Shown: positions 41,070 to 51,260, counted from the stretch's first letter. The stretch is 64,000 nt of DNA from Cupriavidus taiwanensis LMG 19424 (GCF_000069785.1 NC_010530.1:1854001-1918000); one strand, 5' to 3'. Notes: a model not told the origin generated them from the letters alone. Program-made: numbers and translations.

Positions 41070-42425
41070 TCAGCGGCCGGCTTGCTGGCGCAGCATCTCG
41101 GTCAGGCGCTCGGCCGGCATCGGGCGCCCGTACAGGTAGCCCTGCGCCTCATGGCAGCCATTTGCCAGCAGGAAATCCCGCTGTTCGGGCGTTTCCACGC
41201 CTTCGGCCACCACGCCGATGTGCAGGCTGGCGCCCACACTGATCACCGAGCGCACGATCGCCGCATCGACCGGGTCCTCGGTCACGTTGCGGATAAAGGA
41301 CTGGTCGATCTTGAGCCGGTCCACCGGGAACGACTTCAGGAAGCTGAGCGAGGCATAGCCCGTGCCGAAGTCATCGCAGGTCAGCGTGATGCCGTCGCGG
41401 CGCAGCGCCTGCAGCTGGTCCGCGACCTCGTCGCCCTGCTGCAGGGCGATGGTCTCGGTGATCTCGATCTCGAGGCAGTCGGGCGCCAGCTCCAGCGCCC
41501 GCAGCACGTGGCGGACCTCGGTCAGCAGCCGGGCTTCGGACAGCTGGGCCGCGAACAGGTTGATCGCCACGCGCGGCGGCCGTGGAAACGCCAGCGCCCA
41601 GGCACGGGCCTGGGCGCACGCAGTCTGCAGCAGCCACATGCCGACATCGCTGGCGATGCTGCTGCCGGCCAGCGCGTCGATGAAAGCGGCCGGCGACAGC
41701 AGGCCGCGGGTGGGATGGCGCCAGCGCATCAGCGCCTCGGCGCCATGGACGCGGCCGTCGCGCAGGTCGATCTGCGGCTGGTACAGCAGCTCGAACTGGC
41801 GCTGGGCATAGGCTTCGTGCAGGGCCTGCACCAGCGACAGCCGCGTGGTCACGTCCGAGCGCATCTGCGGCTTGAAGAAACGGATGGTGCGGCCGCCATC
41901 GTGCTTGGCCCGCGCCAGCGCCAGGCTGGCCGCCGCCAGCATGTCCGAACCCTGTTCGCCGGCCGCTGGCGCGACGCACGCGCCGATGCTGGCCAGCACG
42001 TGATGGCGCCGCCCGGCATGTTCGTGGGGGGAGGACAGCATCGACAGGATCGCGGCGCCGACGTGGCGCACCAGCGTGGGATCGGCAATGGAGGGCAGCA
42101 GCACGCCGAATTCGTCGCTGCCGATGCGGCCGATGACAGCGTCGCGCGGCGAGGCATCGCGCAGGCGGCGGGCCACGCGCTGCAGGATGATGTCGCCTTC
42201 GGCATGGCCATGCATGTCGTTGAAGGCGCGGAAGTCGTCAATGCCGATCAGCAGCAATGCGCAGCGCGGCACAGCCTCGCTATGCAGGCGTGCCTCCAGC
42301 CGTTTCAGAAAGCCCTGGCGATTGTCAACGCCGGTCAGCGGATCGAGATCCGAGCCTGGCGAGGCGCCAGCCGACTTCGCCCCCGACTTGGCCACCATCC
42401 CTGCCCCATCTGTAATTGTCGACAT
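41070..42425 (-). CDS. GGDEF-EAL protein, probable c-di-GMP phosphodiesterase
   Basis: A 451-residue cytoplasmic protein. The N-terminal GGDEF-type domain (about 25-185) has a changed catalytic motif, RIGSDEF instead of GGDEF, so cyclase activity is doubtful. The C-terminal EAL domain (about 200-445) keeps GAEALMRW, LEIEITE, DDFGTGYASLSFLKSFPVDRLKIDQ and EGVET, the residues for metal binding and catalysis. It is likely a phosphodiesterase that may use GTP binding to the degenerate domain as an activator. No transmembrane segment. It is divergent from the wsp operon, 248 bases apart. Confidence 0.9.
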   Translation of the reverse strand: MSTITDGAGMVAKSGAKSAGASPGSDLDPLTGVDNRQGFLKRLEARLHSEAVPRCALLLIGIDDFRAFNDMHGHAEGDIILQRVARRLRDASPRDAVIGRIGSDEFGVLLPSIADPTLVRHVGAAILSMLSSPHEHAGRRHHVLASIGACVAPAAGEQGSDMLAAASLALARAKHDGGRTIRFFKPQMRSDVTTRLSLVQALHEAYAQRQFELLYQPQIDLRDGRVHGAEALMRWRHPTRGLLSPAAFIDALAGSSIASDVGMWLLQTACAQARAWALAFPRPPRVAINLFAAQLSEARLLTEVRHVLRALELAPDCLEIEITETIALQQGDEVADQLQALRRDGITLTCDDFGTGYASLSFLKSFPVDRLKIDQSFIRNVTEDPVDAAIVRSVISVGASLHIGVVAEGVETPEQRDFLLANGCHEAQGYLYGRPMPAERLTEMLRQQAGR

Positions 42426-42673
42426 TGTTACCCGCTAGCAATTTAGCAAGTGTGACGAAAACTTGGAAAAAATCAAGCAGTTCCGATCCACGCCCAAACC
42501 CCTAGGCGCCGGCGCAACGCCGGGCCCGCCGCAACCATGGCGCGCGTTGAATCAGCCCGCCGCATACAGTACCCTACCGCGCATCGGCGCCCGCCACCGC
42601 CCCCGACCTGCCCAAGCGGCCCGCCTGGCGGGCATCGTTGCGCCTTCAACAAGAACATCACCGGGATTTCACC

Positions 42674-44290
42674 GTGAATCAATGGACCATCCGCACGCGC
42701 ATCCTGGCAAGCTTTTCGCTGATCCTGCTGGTCATGGCGCTGATGGGCGTGGTCGCCTATACCCGCCTGGTCGCGATCGAGCGGGAAACCGCGCTGATGC
42801 TGCACGACGCGCTGCCCGGACTGAACTACAGCACGGGCATCCGCGGCGTCTGGGGCGAGCGCTACGTGCTGGCCTGGCAGACCATCAATGCCGCCGACCA
42901 GGCCGAGCGCCAGCGCTTCCAGCAGGATGCCCGTGATGCGGCTGGCCGCCTCGACAAGCTGGAGCAGCAATACGAAAGCAGCATCACGCGCGCCGACGAC
43001 CGGGCTGCCTTCCAGGCCTATCGCGACATACGCGCCCGCTACGAACAGGCGGCCCAGGTCCTGAAGGGCCAGGCCGACTGGAACGGCGCCGCCGCCGCGA
43101 CGGCGTTGCGCGGCGAGGCCCATGACCGCTGGCTCGACGCGCGCAAGGCCGCCCAGCGCCTGGTGGACGACAACAGCGCGGTCAGCGCGCGCGCCGCGCA
43201 GGGCATCGACGATGCCGTCAATGCCGCGAAGATCGGCATCGAAGCGTCGCTGATCGTGGCCGTTGTGGTGGCGGTGGTTTGCGGCTACCTGCTGCTGCGC
43301 GCGATCACGGTGCCGATGCAGTCGATCGTCGGCCTGCTGGCCGGCATCCGCGGCGGCGACCTGCGCCTGCGCATGGCGCTGCGCCGCAAGGATGAATTCC
43401 TGGAGGTCGAAGAAGGCTTTAACCAGATGACCGGCGAGCTGACCTCGCTGGTGGGTCAGGCCCAGCGCACCGCGATCCAGGTCACCACCTCGGTCAACGA
43501 GATCGCCGCCACGGCACGCCAGCAGCAGGCCACCGCCACCGAAACCGCCGCCACCACCACGCAGATCGGTGCAACGTCGCGCGAGATCTCGGCCACCGCG
43601 CGCGACCTGGTGCGCACCATCCACGAAGTCTCCAGCGCCGCCGAGCAGGCCGCGGGGCTGGCCGGCACCGGCCAGGTCGGGCTCTCGCGCATGGAAGGCA
43701 CCATGCAGCATGTGATGGAGGCCGCCGGCTCGGTCAACGCCAAGCTGGCCACGCTCAACGAGAAGGCCGGCAATATCAACCAGGTGGTGACCACCATCGC
43801 CAAGGTGGCCGACCAGACCAACCTGCTGTCGCTGAACGCCGCGATCGAGGCCGAGAAGGCCGGCGAATACGGCCGCGGCTTTGCCGTGGTGGCCACCGAA
43901 ATCCGCCGCCTGGCCGACCAGACCGCGGTAGCCACCTACGACATCGAGCAGATGGTGCGCGAGATCCAGTCGGCGGTGTCGGCCGGCGTGATGGGCATGG
44001 ACAAGTTCTCGGAGGAAGTGCGCCGCGGCATGTCCGAGGTCACGCAGGTAGGCGACCAGCTGTCGCAGATCATCGCCCAGGTGCAGTCGCTCGCGCCGCG
44101 CGTGCTGATGGTCAACGAAGGCATGCAGGCCCAGGCCGGCGGCGCCGAGCAGATCAACCAGGCGCTGATGCAGTTGTCCGAGGCCGCGCAGCAGACCGTG
44201 GAATCGCTGCGCCAGTCGAGCCAGGCGATCGACGAGCTGACGCTGGTCGCCAACGACCTGCGCAGCGGCGTGTCGCGCTTCAAGGTCTAG
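42674..44290 (+). CDS. wspA: Methyl-accepting chemotaxis protein WspA
   Basis: A 538-residue membrane chemoreceptor: TM1 (about 10-32), a periplasmic four-helix-bundle-type domain (about 33-190), TM2 (about 193-215), HAMP and a signalling coiled coil containing the conserved tip LNAAIEAEKAGEYGRGFAVVA. GTG 42674 (VNQWTIRTRIL) fits the family start. First gene of a wspABCDEFR operon; WspA senses surface-related stress and activates the WspE kinase. The whole gene order matches the Pseudomonas system. Confidence 0.92.
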   Translation: MNQWTIRTRILASFSLILLVMALMGVVAYTRLVAIERETALMLHDALPGLNYSTGIRGVWGERYVLAWQTINAADQAERQRFQQDARDAAGRLDKLEQQYESSITRADDRAAFQAYRDIRARYEQAAQVLKGQADWNGAAAATALRGEAHDRWLDARKAAQRLVDDNSAVSARAAQGIDDAVNAAKIGIEASLIVAVVVAVVCGYLLLRAITVPMQSIVGLLAGIRGGDLRLRMALRRKDEFLEVEEGFNQMTGELTSLVGQAQRTAIQVTTSVNEIAATARQQQATATETAATTTQIGATSREISATARDLVRTIHEVSSAAEQAAGLAGTGQVGLSRMEGTMQHVMEAAGSVNAKLATLNEKAGNINQVVTTIAKVADQTNLLSLNAAIEAEKAGEYGRGFAVVATEIRRLADQTAVATYDIEQMVREIQSAVSAGVMGMDKFSEEVRRGMSEVTQVGDQLSQIIAQVQSLAPRVLMVNEGMQAQAGGAEQINQALMQLSEAAQQTVESLRQSSQAIDELTLVANDLRSGVSRFKV

Positions 44291-44329
44291 GCTGCCGGTT
44301 CCCGCACCGGGCCGTTGCGCGCCGCCGCC

Positions 44330-44806
44330 ATGAAACTCTTCCTGCTGTTCCGCCTTGGCGCCGACCACTACGCGCTTGAAGCCGCCGAGGTCGCCGAGGT
44401 GCTGCCGCTGACGCGCCTGAAGCAGATTCCCGGCGCGCCGGCCTGGGTGGCGGGACTGATGGAGCGGCGCGGCCAGCCGGTGCCGGTGATCGACTTGCCC
44501 GCGCTGGCCACCGGCGTGCCCGCCGCGCTGCGCACCAGCACCCGGACGGTGCTGGTCCATTACCGCCGCGATGAAAGCGAGCCGGTGCGGCTGCTCGGCC
44601 TGCGCCTGGAAGCGGCCACCCAGACGCTGCGCTGTCCGGCGGAATCGTTCGTCGATGCCGGCATGGCGGGCGCCAGCCCGCGCTATCTCGGTCCGGTACG
44701 GCACGACGCGCGCGGCCTGGTGCAATGGGTCAGGGTCGGCGCGCTGCTGCCGGACGACGTCCACGCCATGCTGTTCGCCGACGCCGCCGGGGAGGCCGCC
44801 GCGTGA
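44330..44806 (+). CDS. wspB: CheW-like coupling protein WspB
   Basis: A 158-residue CheW-domain protein (MKLFLLFRLGADHYALEAAEVAEVLPL, APAWVAGLMERRGQPVPVIDL). It couples the WspA receptor to the WspE kinase. ATG 44330 is chosen over TTG 44315 by family fit. It begins 39 bases after wspA and its end overlaps the wspC start (GTGA). Confidence 0.9.
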   Translation: MKLFLLFRLGADHYALEAAEVAEVLPLTRLKQIPGAPAWVAGLMERRGQPVPVIDLPALATGVPAALRTSTRTVLVHYRRDESEPVRLLGLRLEAATQTLRCPAESFVDAGMAGASPRYLGPVRHDARGLVQWVRVGALLPDDVHAMLFADAAGEAAA

Positions 44807-46110
44807 GCACCGCCGCGCATATCGAAGCCCTGCTCAAGGCCCGCATCGGCCTGGACGCCGGCGCCATCGGCAGCGGCGCGGTGGCGCGCGCGGTGCGCGA
44901 ACGCCAGCAGGCGCGGCAGGCGCCCGATACCGAAGCCTACTGGCAGCTGCTGCAAGGCACCGCCGACGAGTTCCAGGCGCTGATCGAGGCCGTGGTAGTG
45001 CCCGAGACCTGGTTCTTCCGGCACCGCGAAGCCTTGCTGGCGCTGGGCCGCTTTGCCGCCGAACGCGCCTTTGCCGACGGCAAACGCACGCTGCGCCTGC
45101 TGAGCCTGCCCTGCTCCACCGGCGAAGAGCCGTACTCGATCGCCATGGCGCTGCTCGACGCCGGCGTGCCGCCGGGGCGCTTCTATATCGACGCGGTAGA
45201 CATCAGCGCGCGTGCGCTGGCCCGCGCGCGCCAGGGGCAATACGGCGCCAATGCCTTCCGCAGCGCGCCGCTGGACTTCCGCGACCGCTATTTCACTGCC
45301 ACGCCCACGGGCTACGTGCTCGACTCGCGCGTGCGCGCGCAGGTGCGGCTGCTGCAGGGCAACCTGGTCGAGCCCGGCCTGCTGTCGGGCGAAGCGCCTT
45401 ATGACTTTGTGTTCTGCCGCAACCTGCTGATCTACTTCGACGCCGCCGGGCAGCGGCAGGCGGTGCAGACGCTGGTGCGCCTGACCATGGCCGACGGCCT
45501 GCTCTTCGTCGGGCCGGCCGAGGCCAGCGTGCTGAGCGCGCAGGGGCTGGAGCCGGTCGGCATCCCGCTGTCGTTTGCCTTCCGCAAGCCGGCAGCCGCC
45601 GCGCCCCGTGCCCGCGCACCGTCCTACCCGCCGGTTCACACCACGCAGCCCCCGCGCATGGCCGCGCCGCCGCGCCTGCCGCGCCCGCCCGCGTCGCTGC
45701 GTCCCCTGGCTGCCCGGGCGCCCGCGCCAGCCGCAATGCCTGCCGCACCCCTGGCCGCACCCTCTGCGGCCGATGCGCACGCCGCGGCGCTGGCCGCCAT
45801 CGCGGCCATGGCCGACCGCGGGGAGCTGGAGGCGGCCACCGCCGCCTGCCTGGCGCTGGTCGACCGTGCCGCGCCGGACACCGGCGGCGCCGCCATGGCC
45901 GATGCCTATGGCATGCTCGGCGTGCTGCACGACGCCGCCGGCCGCGTCGCCCAGGCGCACGCGGCTTACCGCAAGGCGCTGTACCTGGATCCATCGCACC
46001 AGGAAAGCCTGTACCACCTGGCCGCGCTGCTCGACACCGAAGGCGACCACGATGGCGCCACCCGCCTGCGCCAGCGCGCGCAGCGCCACACCCGCAAGCA
46101 CCATGGCTGA
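44803..46110 (+). CDS. wspC: CheR-type methyltransferase with TPR domain, WspC
   Basis: A 435-residue protein: CheR methyltransferase domain (about 1-265) with ETWFFRHREAL and the SAM-binding LLSLPCSTGEEPYSIAM and DFVFCRNLLIYFD motifs. A Pro/Ala-rich linker (about 270-330) and C-terminal tetratricopeptide repeats (about 340-425, AMADAYGMLGVLHDAAGRVAQ, then AYRKALYLDPSHQESLYHLA) follow. It methylates WspA to tune signalling. The GTG start overlaps the wspB stop (GTGA). Confidence 0.93.
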   Translation: MSTAAHIEALLKARIGLDAGAIGSGAVARAVRERQQARQAPDTEAYWQLLQGTADEFQALIEAVVVPETWFFRHREALLALGRFAAERAFADGKRTLRLLSLPCSTGEEPYSIAMALLDAGVPPGRFYIDAVDISARALARARQGQYGANAFRSAPLDFRDRYFTATPTGYVLDSRVRAQVRLLQGNLVEPGLLSGEAPYDFVFCRNLLIYFDAAGQRQAVQTLVRLTMADGLLFVGPAEASVLSAQGLEPVGIPLSFAFRKPAAAAPRARAPSYPPVHTTQPPRMAAPPRLPRPPASLRPLAARAPAPAAMPAAPLAAPSAADAHAAALAAIAAMADRGELEAATAACLALVDRAAPDTGGAAMADAYGMLGVLHDAAGRVAQAHAAYRKALYLDPSHQESLYHLAALLDTEGDHDGATRLRQRAQRHTRKHHG

Positions 46111-46825
46111 GACCCAGGCCCCTCCCTTTGCCACCGTGGTGCGCGCCACGGGCGTGGACGACTGCTGGCGGCGCATCGGCGTGCGCGGCGACGGTAGCTG
46201 CCAGGCACTGGCCGAGCATGCGCACTGCCGCAACTGCCCCACCTACGCGCAGGCCGCCGCGATGCTGCTGGACGCGCAGCAGATCGACCAGTCCGTGCTG
46301 GAATTGCCGGATGCCGACGATCTCGCCGGCGCGGCCCACGAGAGCCTCGTCGACAATGCCGCCGGCCAGGACGCCAACGCGCTGGCCTGCCTGGTGTTCC
46401 GCGTCGGCGATGAATGGCTCGCGCTGCCGACCGCCGCGCTGGGCGAAGTGACCGCGCCGTGCCCGGTCCATTCGCTGCCGCACCGGCGCGATGCCGCGGT
46501 GCTGGGGCTGGCCGCGGTGCGCGGCAACCTGCTGGCCTGCCTGTCGCTGGCGCACCTGTTCGACAGCGGCGCCGCCCGGGCCGAGCCCGGTGCCGCCGGC
46601 AGCCGCTTCCTGATCCTGGGACAAGGCCGCGCGGCGATCGCCCTGCCGGTTGCCGAGATCGCCGGCATCGTGCGCGTGCGCCGCGCCGCGCTGCTGCCCC
46701 TGCCGGCCACGCTGGCACGCGGCTCGGCCCGCTATACCGAGGCGCTCTTCCTCGACCAGGGCCGCAGCGTGGGCCTGCTCGACGCCGCGCAAATCCGCCA
46801 GGCGATGGCACGGAGCCTGGCATGA
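46103..46825 (+). CDS. wspD: CheW-like coupling protein WspD
   Basis: A 240-residue protein. The N-terminal Cys-containing stretch (CWRRIGVRGDGSCQALAEHAHCRNCPTY) is typical of WspD, followed by a CheW domain (about 95-235) with CLVFRVGDEWLALPTAALGEV and VLGLAAVRGNLLACLSL. It is the second receptor-kinase coupler of the Wsp complex. The start overlaps the wspC stop by eight bases and the end overlaps wspE (ATGA). Confidence 0.93.
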   Translation: MAETQAPPFATVVRATGVDDCWRRIGVRGDGSCQALAEHAHCRNCPTYAQAAAMLLDAQQIDQSVLELPDADDLAGAAHESLVDNAAGQDANALACLVFRVGDEWLALPTAALGEVTAPCPVHSLPHRRDAAVLGLAAVRGNLLACLSLAHLFDSGAARAEPGAAGSRFLILGQGRAAIALPVAEIAGIVRVRRAALLPLPATLARGSARYTEALFLDQGRSVGLLDAAQIRQAMARSLA

Positions 46826-49137
46826 ACCCCGAACAATTGCGCGACGCCTCGCTGCTGGAGTTGTTTGCGCTCGAGGCCGACGCCCAGGCCGAGATCCTCA
46901 ATGCCGGCCTGCTGGCGCTGGAGCGCGCTCCGGGCGCGCCCGAGCAGCTGGAAGCCTGCATGCGCGCCGCCCACTCGCTCAAGGGCGCGGCCCGCATCGT
47001 CGGCCTCGACGGCGGCGTGCGGCTGGCGCACGCCATGGAAGATTGCCTGGTCGCGGCCCAGGGCGGCATGCCGCTGACCGCCGCGCATATCGATGCGCTG
47101 CTGCAAGGCACCGACCTGCTGCTGCGCATCGGCCATCCGCCCGGCGGCGACCCGGACTGGTCCGAGCACGCCGGCCGCGCCGAAATCGACGCGGTGATAC
47201 AACGGCTGGGTTCGCTTGACGGCGACGGCGCGCCGGCGCGGCAAGCGGCAGCGGACGCACCCGCATCCGCCCCAGTCCGCAGCCCCGCCCCGCCGCCCCC
47301 GCTCGACCCTGAACGGGCACCATCGGCACCATCGGCACCGATGCCCGCCCACGCCGCCGACGGCCACGAGCGCATGCTGCGCATCAATGCCGACGCGCTG
47401 GACCAGTTGCTGGCGCTGTCGGGCGAGGCCATGGTCGAATCGCACTGGCTGCGGCCATTCGGCGAATCGCTGCAAAAGGCGCGGCGCCAGCAGGCGCGCG
47501 CGCTGCGCGCGGCCGACACGCTGCAGCAGGCCTTGCGCGAGACCCGGGATGGCGGCGATGCGCATCCGTTGTCCGCGCTGCAGACGGCGCTGGCCGAGCT
47601 GCGCCAGCTGCTCGACGATGGCCACCAGCAGCTGGCGGCGCGGCTAAACGAGTTCGAGCAGTACGACCATCGCGCCACGCGGCTGGCACGCCGGCTCTAC
47701 GACAGCGCGCTGGCCTCGCGCATGCGCCCGCTGTCCGACGGCCTGGCCGGCTACGCGCGCATGGTGCGCGACCTGGGCCGCTCGCTGGGCAAGCCGGTGC
47801 ACCTGGAACTGTCCGGCGCCGGCACGCAGGTGGACCGCGACATCCTCGAGGCGCTGGACGCGCCGCTGGCGCACCTGCTGCGCAATGCGGTGGACCATGG
47901 CATCGAACCCCCGGCGGTGCGCGAGGCATCGGGCAAGCCGCCGGAGGGCCGCGTGACGCTGCGCGCGCGCCACAACGCCGGCCGCCTGCAGATCGAGATC
48001 TTCGACGACGGCGCCGGCGTCGACCTCGAAGCGTTGCGGCGCGCCATCGTGCGGCGGCGGCTGGCCTCGGAAGACACAGCGGCGCGGCTGTCGCAGGCCG
48101 AGTTGCTCGACTTCCTGCTGCTGCCCGGCTTCAGCATGCGCGACACCGTCTCCGAAGTCTCGGGCCGCGGCGTCGGCCTCGACGCGGTGCAGGAGATGGT
48201 GCGCCGCGTGCGCGGCAGCCTGCGCCTGACGCAGCAGCCTGGCGAGGGCCTGCACTTCAGCCTGGAGCTGCCGCTGACGCTGTCGGTGGTGCGCACGCTG
48301 CTGGTGGACGTGGCCGGCGAAGCCTATGCCTTCCCGCTGGGCCGCGTGCTGCGCGCCACGTCGGTGGCGCGCGGCGACATCGAACAGACCGAGGGCCACC
48401 AGCATTTCCGCCACGAAGGCCGCGCCATCGGGCTGGTCAGCGCGGCGCAGGTGCTGCAGCGCCCCGGTGCTGACACCGCGCCTGCGCGAGAGCAGGTGCC
48501 GGTGGTGGTCATCGGCGAGGGCGAGCGGGTTTACGGTATTGCCGTCGACGGCATGCTGGGCGAACGCCTGCTGGTGGTCCAGCCGCTGCCCGCCGCACTC
48601 GGCAAGATCCGCGACATTGCCGCCGGCAGCCTGACCGACGACGGCACGCCGGTGCTGATCTTCGATGTCGAGGACATGATCCGTTCGGTCGAAAAACTGG
48701 TGTCCGAAGGCCGCATCGAAGGCGTGCGCCAGGCCACGGCGGCCAGCGTGCAGGCGCGCGCGCGCCGCGTGCTGGTAGTGGACGACTCGCTGACCGTGCG
48801 TGAGCTGCAGCGCAAGCTGCTGGCCGGGCGCGGCTATGACGTGTCGGTGGCGGTCGACGGCATGGACGGCTGGAACGTGCTGCGCGCCGAGCCCTTCGAC
48901 CTCGTCATCACCGACATCGACATGCCGCGCATGGACGGGATCGAGCTGGTGCGCCGCATCCGCCAGGATGCCGCGCTGCGCCAGCTGCCGGTGATGGTGG
49001 TGTCGTACAAGGACCGCGAACAGGACCGCCAGCGCGGCCTGGAGGCCGGCGCGGACTATTATCTGGCCAAGGGCAGTTTCCACGACGCCGCGTTGCTCGA
49101 CGCGGTCCAGGACCTGATCGGCGAGGCACGTCCATGA
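46822..49137 (+). CDS. wspE: Hybrid CheA histidine kinase-response regulator WspE
   Basis: A 771-residue kinase: N-terminal HPt domain with phospho-His H51 in AAHSLKGAARIVG; Pro/Ala linker (about 145-190); dimerisation and HATPase domains with HLLRNAVDHGIE and FDDGAGVD; a CheW-like domain (about 495-625); and a C-terminal receiver (about 650-770) with phospho-Asp D698 in TDIDMPRMDG. It phosphorylates WspR (and WspF). Overlaps wspD and wspF by four bases each. All domains appear complete. Confidence 0.95.
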   Translation: MNPEQLRDASLLELFALEADAQAEILNAGLLALERAPGAPEQLEACMRAAHSLKGAARIVGLDGGVRLAHAMEDCLVAAQGGMPLTAAHIDALLQGTDLLLRIGHPPGGDPDWSEHAGRAEIDAVIQRLGSLDGDGAPARQAAADAPASAPVRSPAPPPPLDPERAPSAPSAPMPAHAADGHERMLRINADALDQLLALSGEAMVESHWLRPFGESLQKARRQQARALRAADTLQQALRETRDGGDAHPLSALQTALAELRQLLDDGHQQLAARLNEFEQYDHRATRLARRLYDSALASRMRPLSDGLAGYARMVRDLGRSLGKPVHLELSGAGTQVDRDILEALDAPLAHLLRNAVDHGIEPPAVREASGKPPEGRVTLRARHNAGRLQIEIFDDGAGVDLEALRRAIVRRRLASEDTAARLSQAELLDFLLLPGFSMRDTVSEVSGRGVGLDAVQEMVRRVRGSLRLTQQPGEGLHFSLELPLTLSVVRTLLVDVAGEAYAFPLGRVLRATSVARGDIEQTEGHQHFRHEGRAIGLVSAAQVLQRPGADTAPAREQVPVVVIGEGERVYGIAVDGMLGERLLVVQPLPAALGKIRDIAAGSLTDDGTPVLIFDVEDMIRSVEKLVSEGRIEGVRQATAASVQARARRVLVVDDSLTVRELQRKLLAGRGYDVSVAVDGMDGWNVLRAEPFDLVITDIDMPRMDGIELVRRIRQDAALRQLPVMVVSYKDREQDRQRGLEAGADYYLAKGSFHDAALLDAVQDLIGEARP

Positions 49138-50171
49138 AAATCGGCATCGTCAATGATTCCCCGCTCGCGGTGGCCGCGCTGCGCCGCGCGCTGGCGCTGG
49201 ATCCGTCGTTCGAGATCGCGTGGATTGCCGGCGACGGCGCCCAGGCGGTGCAGATGGCCGCGCGCCAGACCCCGGACCTGATCCTGATGGACCTGCTGAT
49301 GCCGGTCATGGACGGCGTCGAGGCCACGCGCCGGATCATGGCCGACACGCCCTGCGCCATCGTGGTGGTGACCATGGACCTGGGACGCAACGCCTCGCAG
49401 GTCTTCGACGCCATGGGGCACGGCGCCATCGACGCGGTCGACACGCCGACGCTGGCCGAGGCCGATGCACAGCTCGCCGCCGGGCCGCTGCTGCGCAAGC
49501 TGCGCAATATCGCTCGGCTGCTGGCCGGCCGGGTGGCACCGCAGCACGCGCTGGCGGCGGCGCCGCGCGCCGGCAGCGCGCCGCGGCTGGTGGCGATCGG
49601 CGCCTCGGCCGGCGGCCCGGCGGCGCTGGCCACGCTGCTGGGCGCGCTGCCGGCGGACCTTGGCGCCGCGGTGGTCACCGTGCAGCATGTCGACGAGGCC
49701 TTTGCCGCCGGCATGGCCGAGTGGCTCGACGGACAGTGCGCGCTGCCGGTGCGCATCGCCCGCGCCGGCGAGACCCCGCAGGCCGGCACCGTGCTGCTGG
49801 CCGGGACCAACGACCACCTGCGCCTGGCCAGCCCGACCCGGCTGGCCTATACCGAACAGCCCTGCGACTACCTTTACCGCCCTTCCATCGACGTCTTCTT
49901 CGAAAGTGTGGTGGAACACTGGCGCGGCGACGTGATCGGCGTGCTGCTCACCGGCATGGGACGCGACGGCGCGCTGGGCCTGAAGGCCATGCGCGACCGC
50001 GGCTTCCTCACCATCGCCCAGGACCGCGCGACCAGCGCCGTGTACGGCATGCCCAAGGCCGCCGCCGCGCTCGGCGCCGCCGCCGAGATCCTGCCGCTGC
50101 CGCGCATCGCGCCGCGGCTGGTGCAGGCGTGCGGCCTCGCGGCCCTGCCGTGGCCGGCGCCGCCTGCCTGA
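49134..50171 (+). CDS. wspF: CheB-type protein-glutamate methylesterase WspF
   Basis: A 345-residue response regulator-methylesterase. The receiver domain has phospho-Asp D53 (LMDLLMPVMDG); the esterase domain has the catalytic triad S158 (GASAGGP), H185 (VQHVDEAF) and D278 (GMGRDGA). WspF demethylates WspA and so turns the system down; loss of WspF locks Wsp on in pseudomonads. The gene is intact here. ATGA overlap with wspE. Confidence 0.95.
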   Translation: MKIGIVNDSPLAVAALRRALALDPSFEIAWIAGDGAQAVQMAARQTPDLILMDLLMPVMDGVEATRRIMADTPCAIVVVTMDLGRNASQVFDAMGHGAIDAVDTPTLAEADAQLAAGPLLRKLRNIARLLAGRVAPQHALAAAPRAGSAPRLVAIGASAGGPAALATLLGALPADLGAAVVTVQHVDEAFAAGMAEWLDGQCALPVRIARAGETPQAGTVLLAGTNDHLRLASPTRLAYTEQPCDYLYRPSIDVFFESVVEHWRGDVIGVLLTGMGRDGALGLKAMRDRGFLTIAQDRATSAVYGMPKAAAALGAAAEILPLPRIAPRLVQACGLAALPWPAPPA

Positions 50172-50225
50172 AAGAATGCAACGGGTCCTCCGGCCGCGCC
50201 GGGACCACGAGAACAGGAATTGAAC

Positions 50226-51260
50226 ATGCAACCGCAATCCTTCAACCCATCGGCCGGGGCCGCGCCGGCGTCCGCCGGCGACAAGCAAGAGTACCTCGCC
50301 ATGGTGCTGCTGGTGGACGACCAGGCCATGATCGGCGAAGCCGTGCGCCGCGCGCTGGCCACCGAGCCCGATATCGATTTCCACTACTGCTCGCAGCCGG
50401 ATGAGGCGGTGGCGGTGGCGCAGCGCACCAAGCCCACCGTGATCCTGCAAGACCTGGTGATGCCAGGCGTGGACGGCCTGACCCTGGTGCAGCGCTATCG
50501 CGACAACCCCGCCACGCGCGACATCCCGATCATCGTGCTGTCGACCAAGGAAGAAGCCGCGACCAAGGGCGCGGCCTTTGCCGCCGGCGCCAACGATTAC
50601 CTGGTCAAGCTGCCGGACAGCATCGAGCTGATTGCGCGTATCCGCTACCACTCGCGCTCTTACCTGAACCAGCTGCAGCGCGACGAAGCCTACCGCGCGT
50701 TGCGCCAAAGCCAGCAGCAACTGCTCGAGACCAACCTGGAGCTGCAGCGCCTCACTAACTCGGACGGTCTGACGGGCTTGTCCAACCGGCGTTACTTCGA
50801 CGAATACCTTGGCGCGGAATGGCGCCGCGCGCTGCGCGAGCAGACCCAGGTGGCGCTGCTGATGATCGATGTCGACGCGTTCAAAGCCTATAACGACACC
50901 TACGGCCACGTCGCCGGCGACGACGTGCTGCGCCGCGTGGCCACGGTGATCCGCGACAATTGCGTGCGCGCCACCGACCTGCCCGCGCGCTTCGGCGGCG
51001 AAGAGTTCGCCATGGTGCTCCCTGCCACCTCGCCCGGCGGCGTGCGGCTGCTGGCCGAAAAGGTTCGGCGCGCGGTGCAGGGGCTGGCGATTGCCCACAG
51101 CGGCTCGCCAACCCTGGACTGCGTCACCGTCAGCATCGGCGGCGCGGTGATGGTGCCCCGGCCCGGCGCGCAGCCGAGCCAGCTGGTGGAGGCGGCCGAC
51201 GCGGGCCTCTACCAGGCCAAGCGCAATGGCCGCAACCAGGTCATGATGTCGCCGGCCTGA
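50226..51260 (+). CDS. wspR: Diguanylate cyclase response regulator WspR
   Basis: A 344-residue protein: receiver domain with phospho-Asp D76 in QDLVMPG, a helical stalk (about 140-180, [21 protein letters not shown]) and a GGDEF domain with the active motif GGEEF (257-261). The RATD motif at 248-251, five residues upstream, is the product-inhibition I-site. Phosphorylated WspR makes c-di-GMP. AGGAA lies seven bases before ATG 50226. The last gene of the wsp operon. Confidence 0.95.
   Translation: MQPQSFNPSAGAAPASAGDKQEYLAMVLLVDDQAMIGEAVRRALATEPDIDFHYCSQPDEAVAVAQRTKPTVILQDLVMPGVDGLTLVQRYRDNPATRDIPIIVLSTKEEAATKGAAFAAGANDYLVKLPDSIELIARIRYHSRSYLNQLQRDEAYRALRQSQQQLLETNLELQRLTNSDGLTGLSNRRYFDEYLGAEWRRALREQTQVALLMIDVDAFKAYNDTYGHVAGDDVLRRVATVIRDNCVRATDLPARFGGEEFAMVLPATSPGGVRLLAEKVRRAVQGLAIAHSGSPTLDCVTVSIGGAVMVPRPGAQPSQLVEAADAGLYQAKRNGRNQVMMSPA

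Noticed and set aside
37760..41242. Long plus-strand open frame (1160 codons) across the repeat-protein locus
   Set aside because: It is the mirror of the Gln-rich minus-strand repeats, which read as Leu-rich in the other frame. It starts inside the receptor gene and crosses a strong terminator; the minus-strand protein has a signal peptide and recognised domains.
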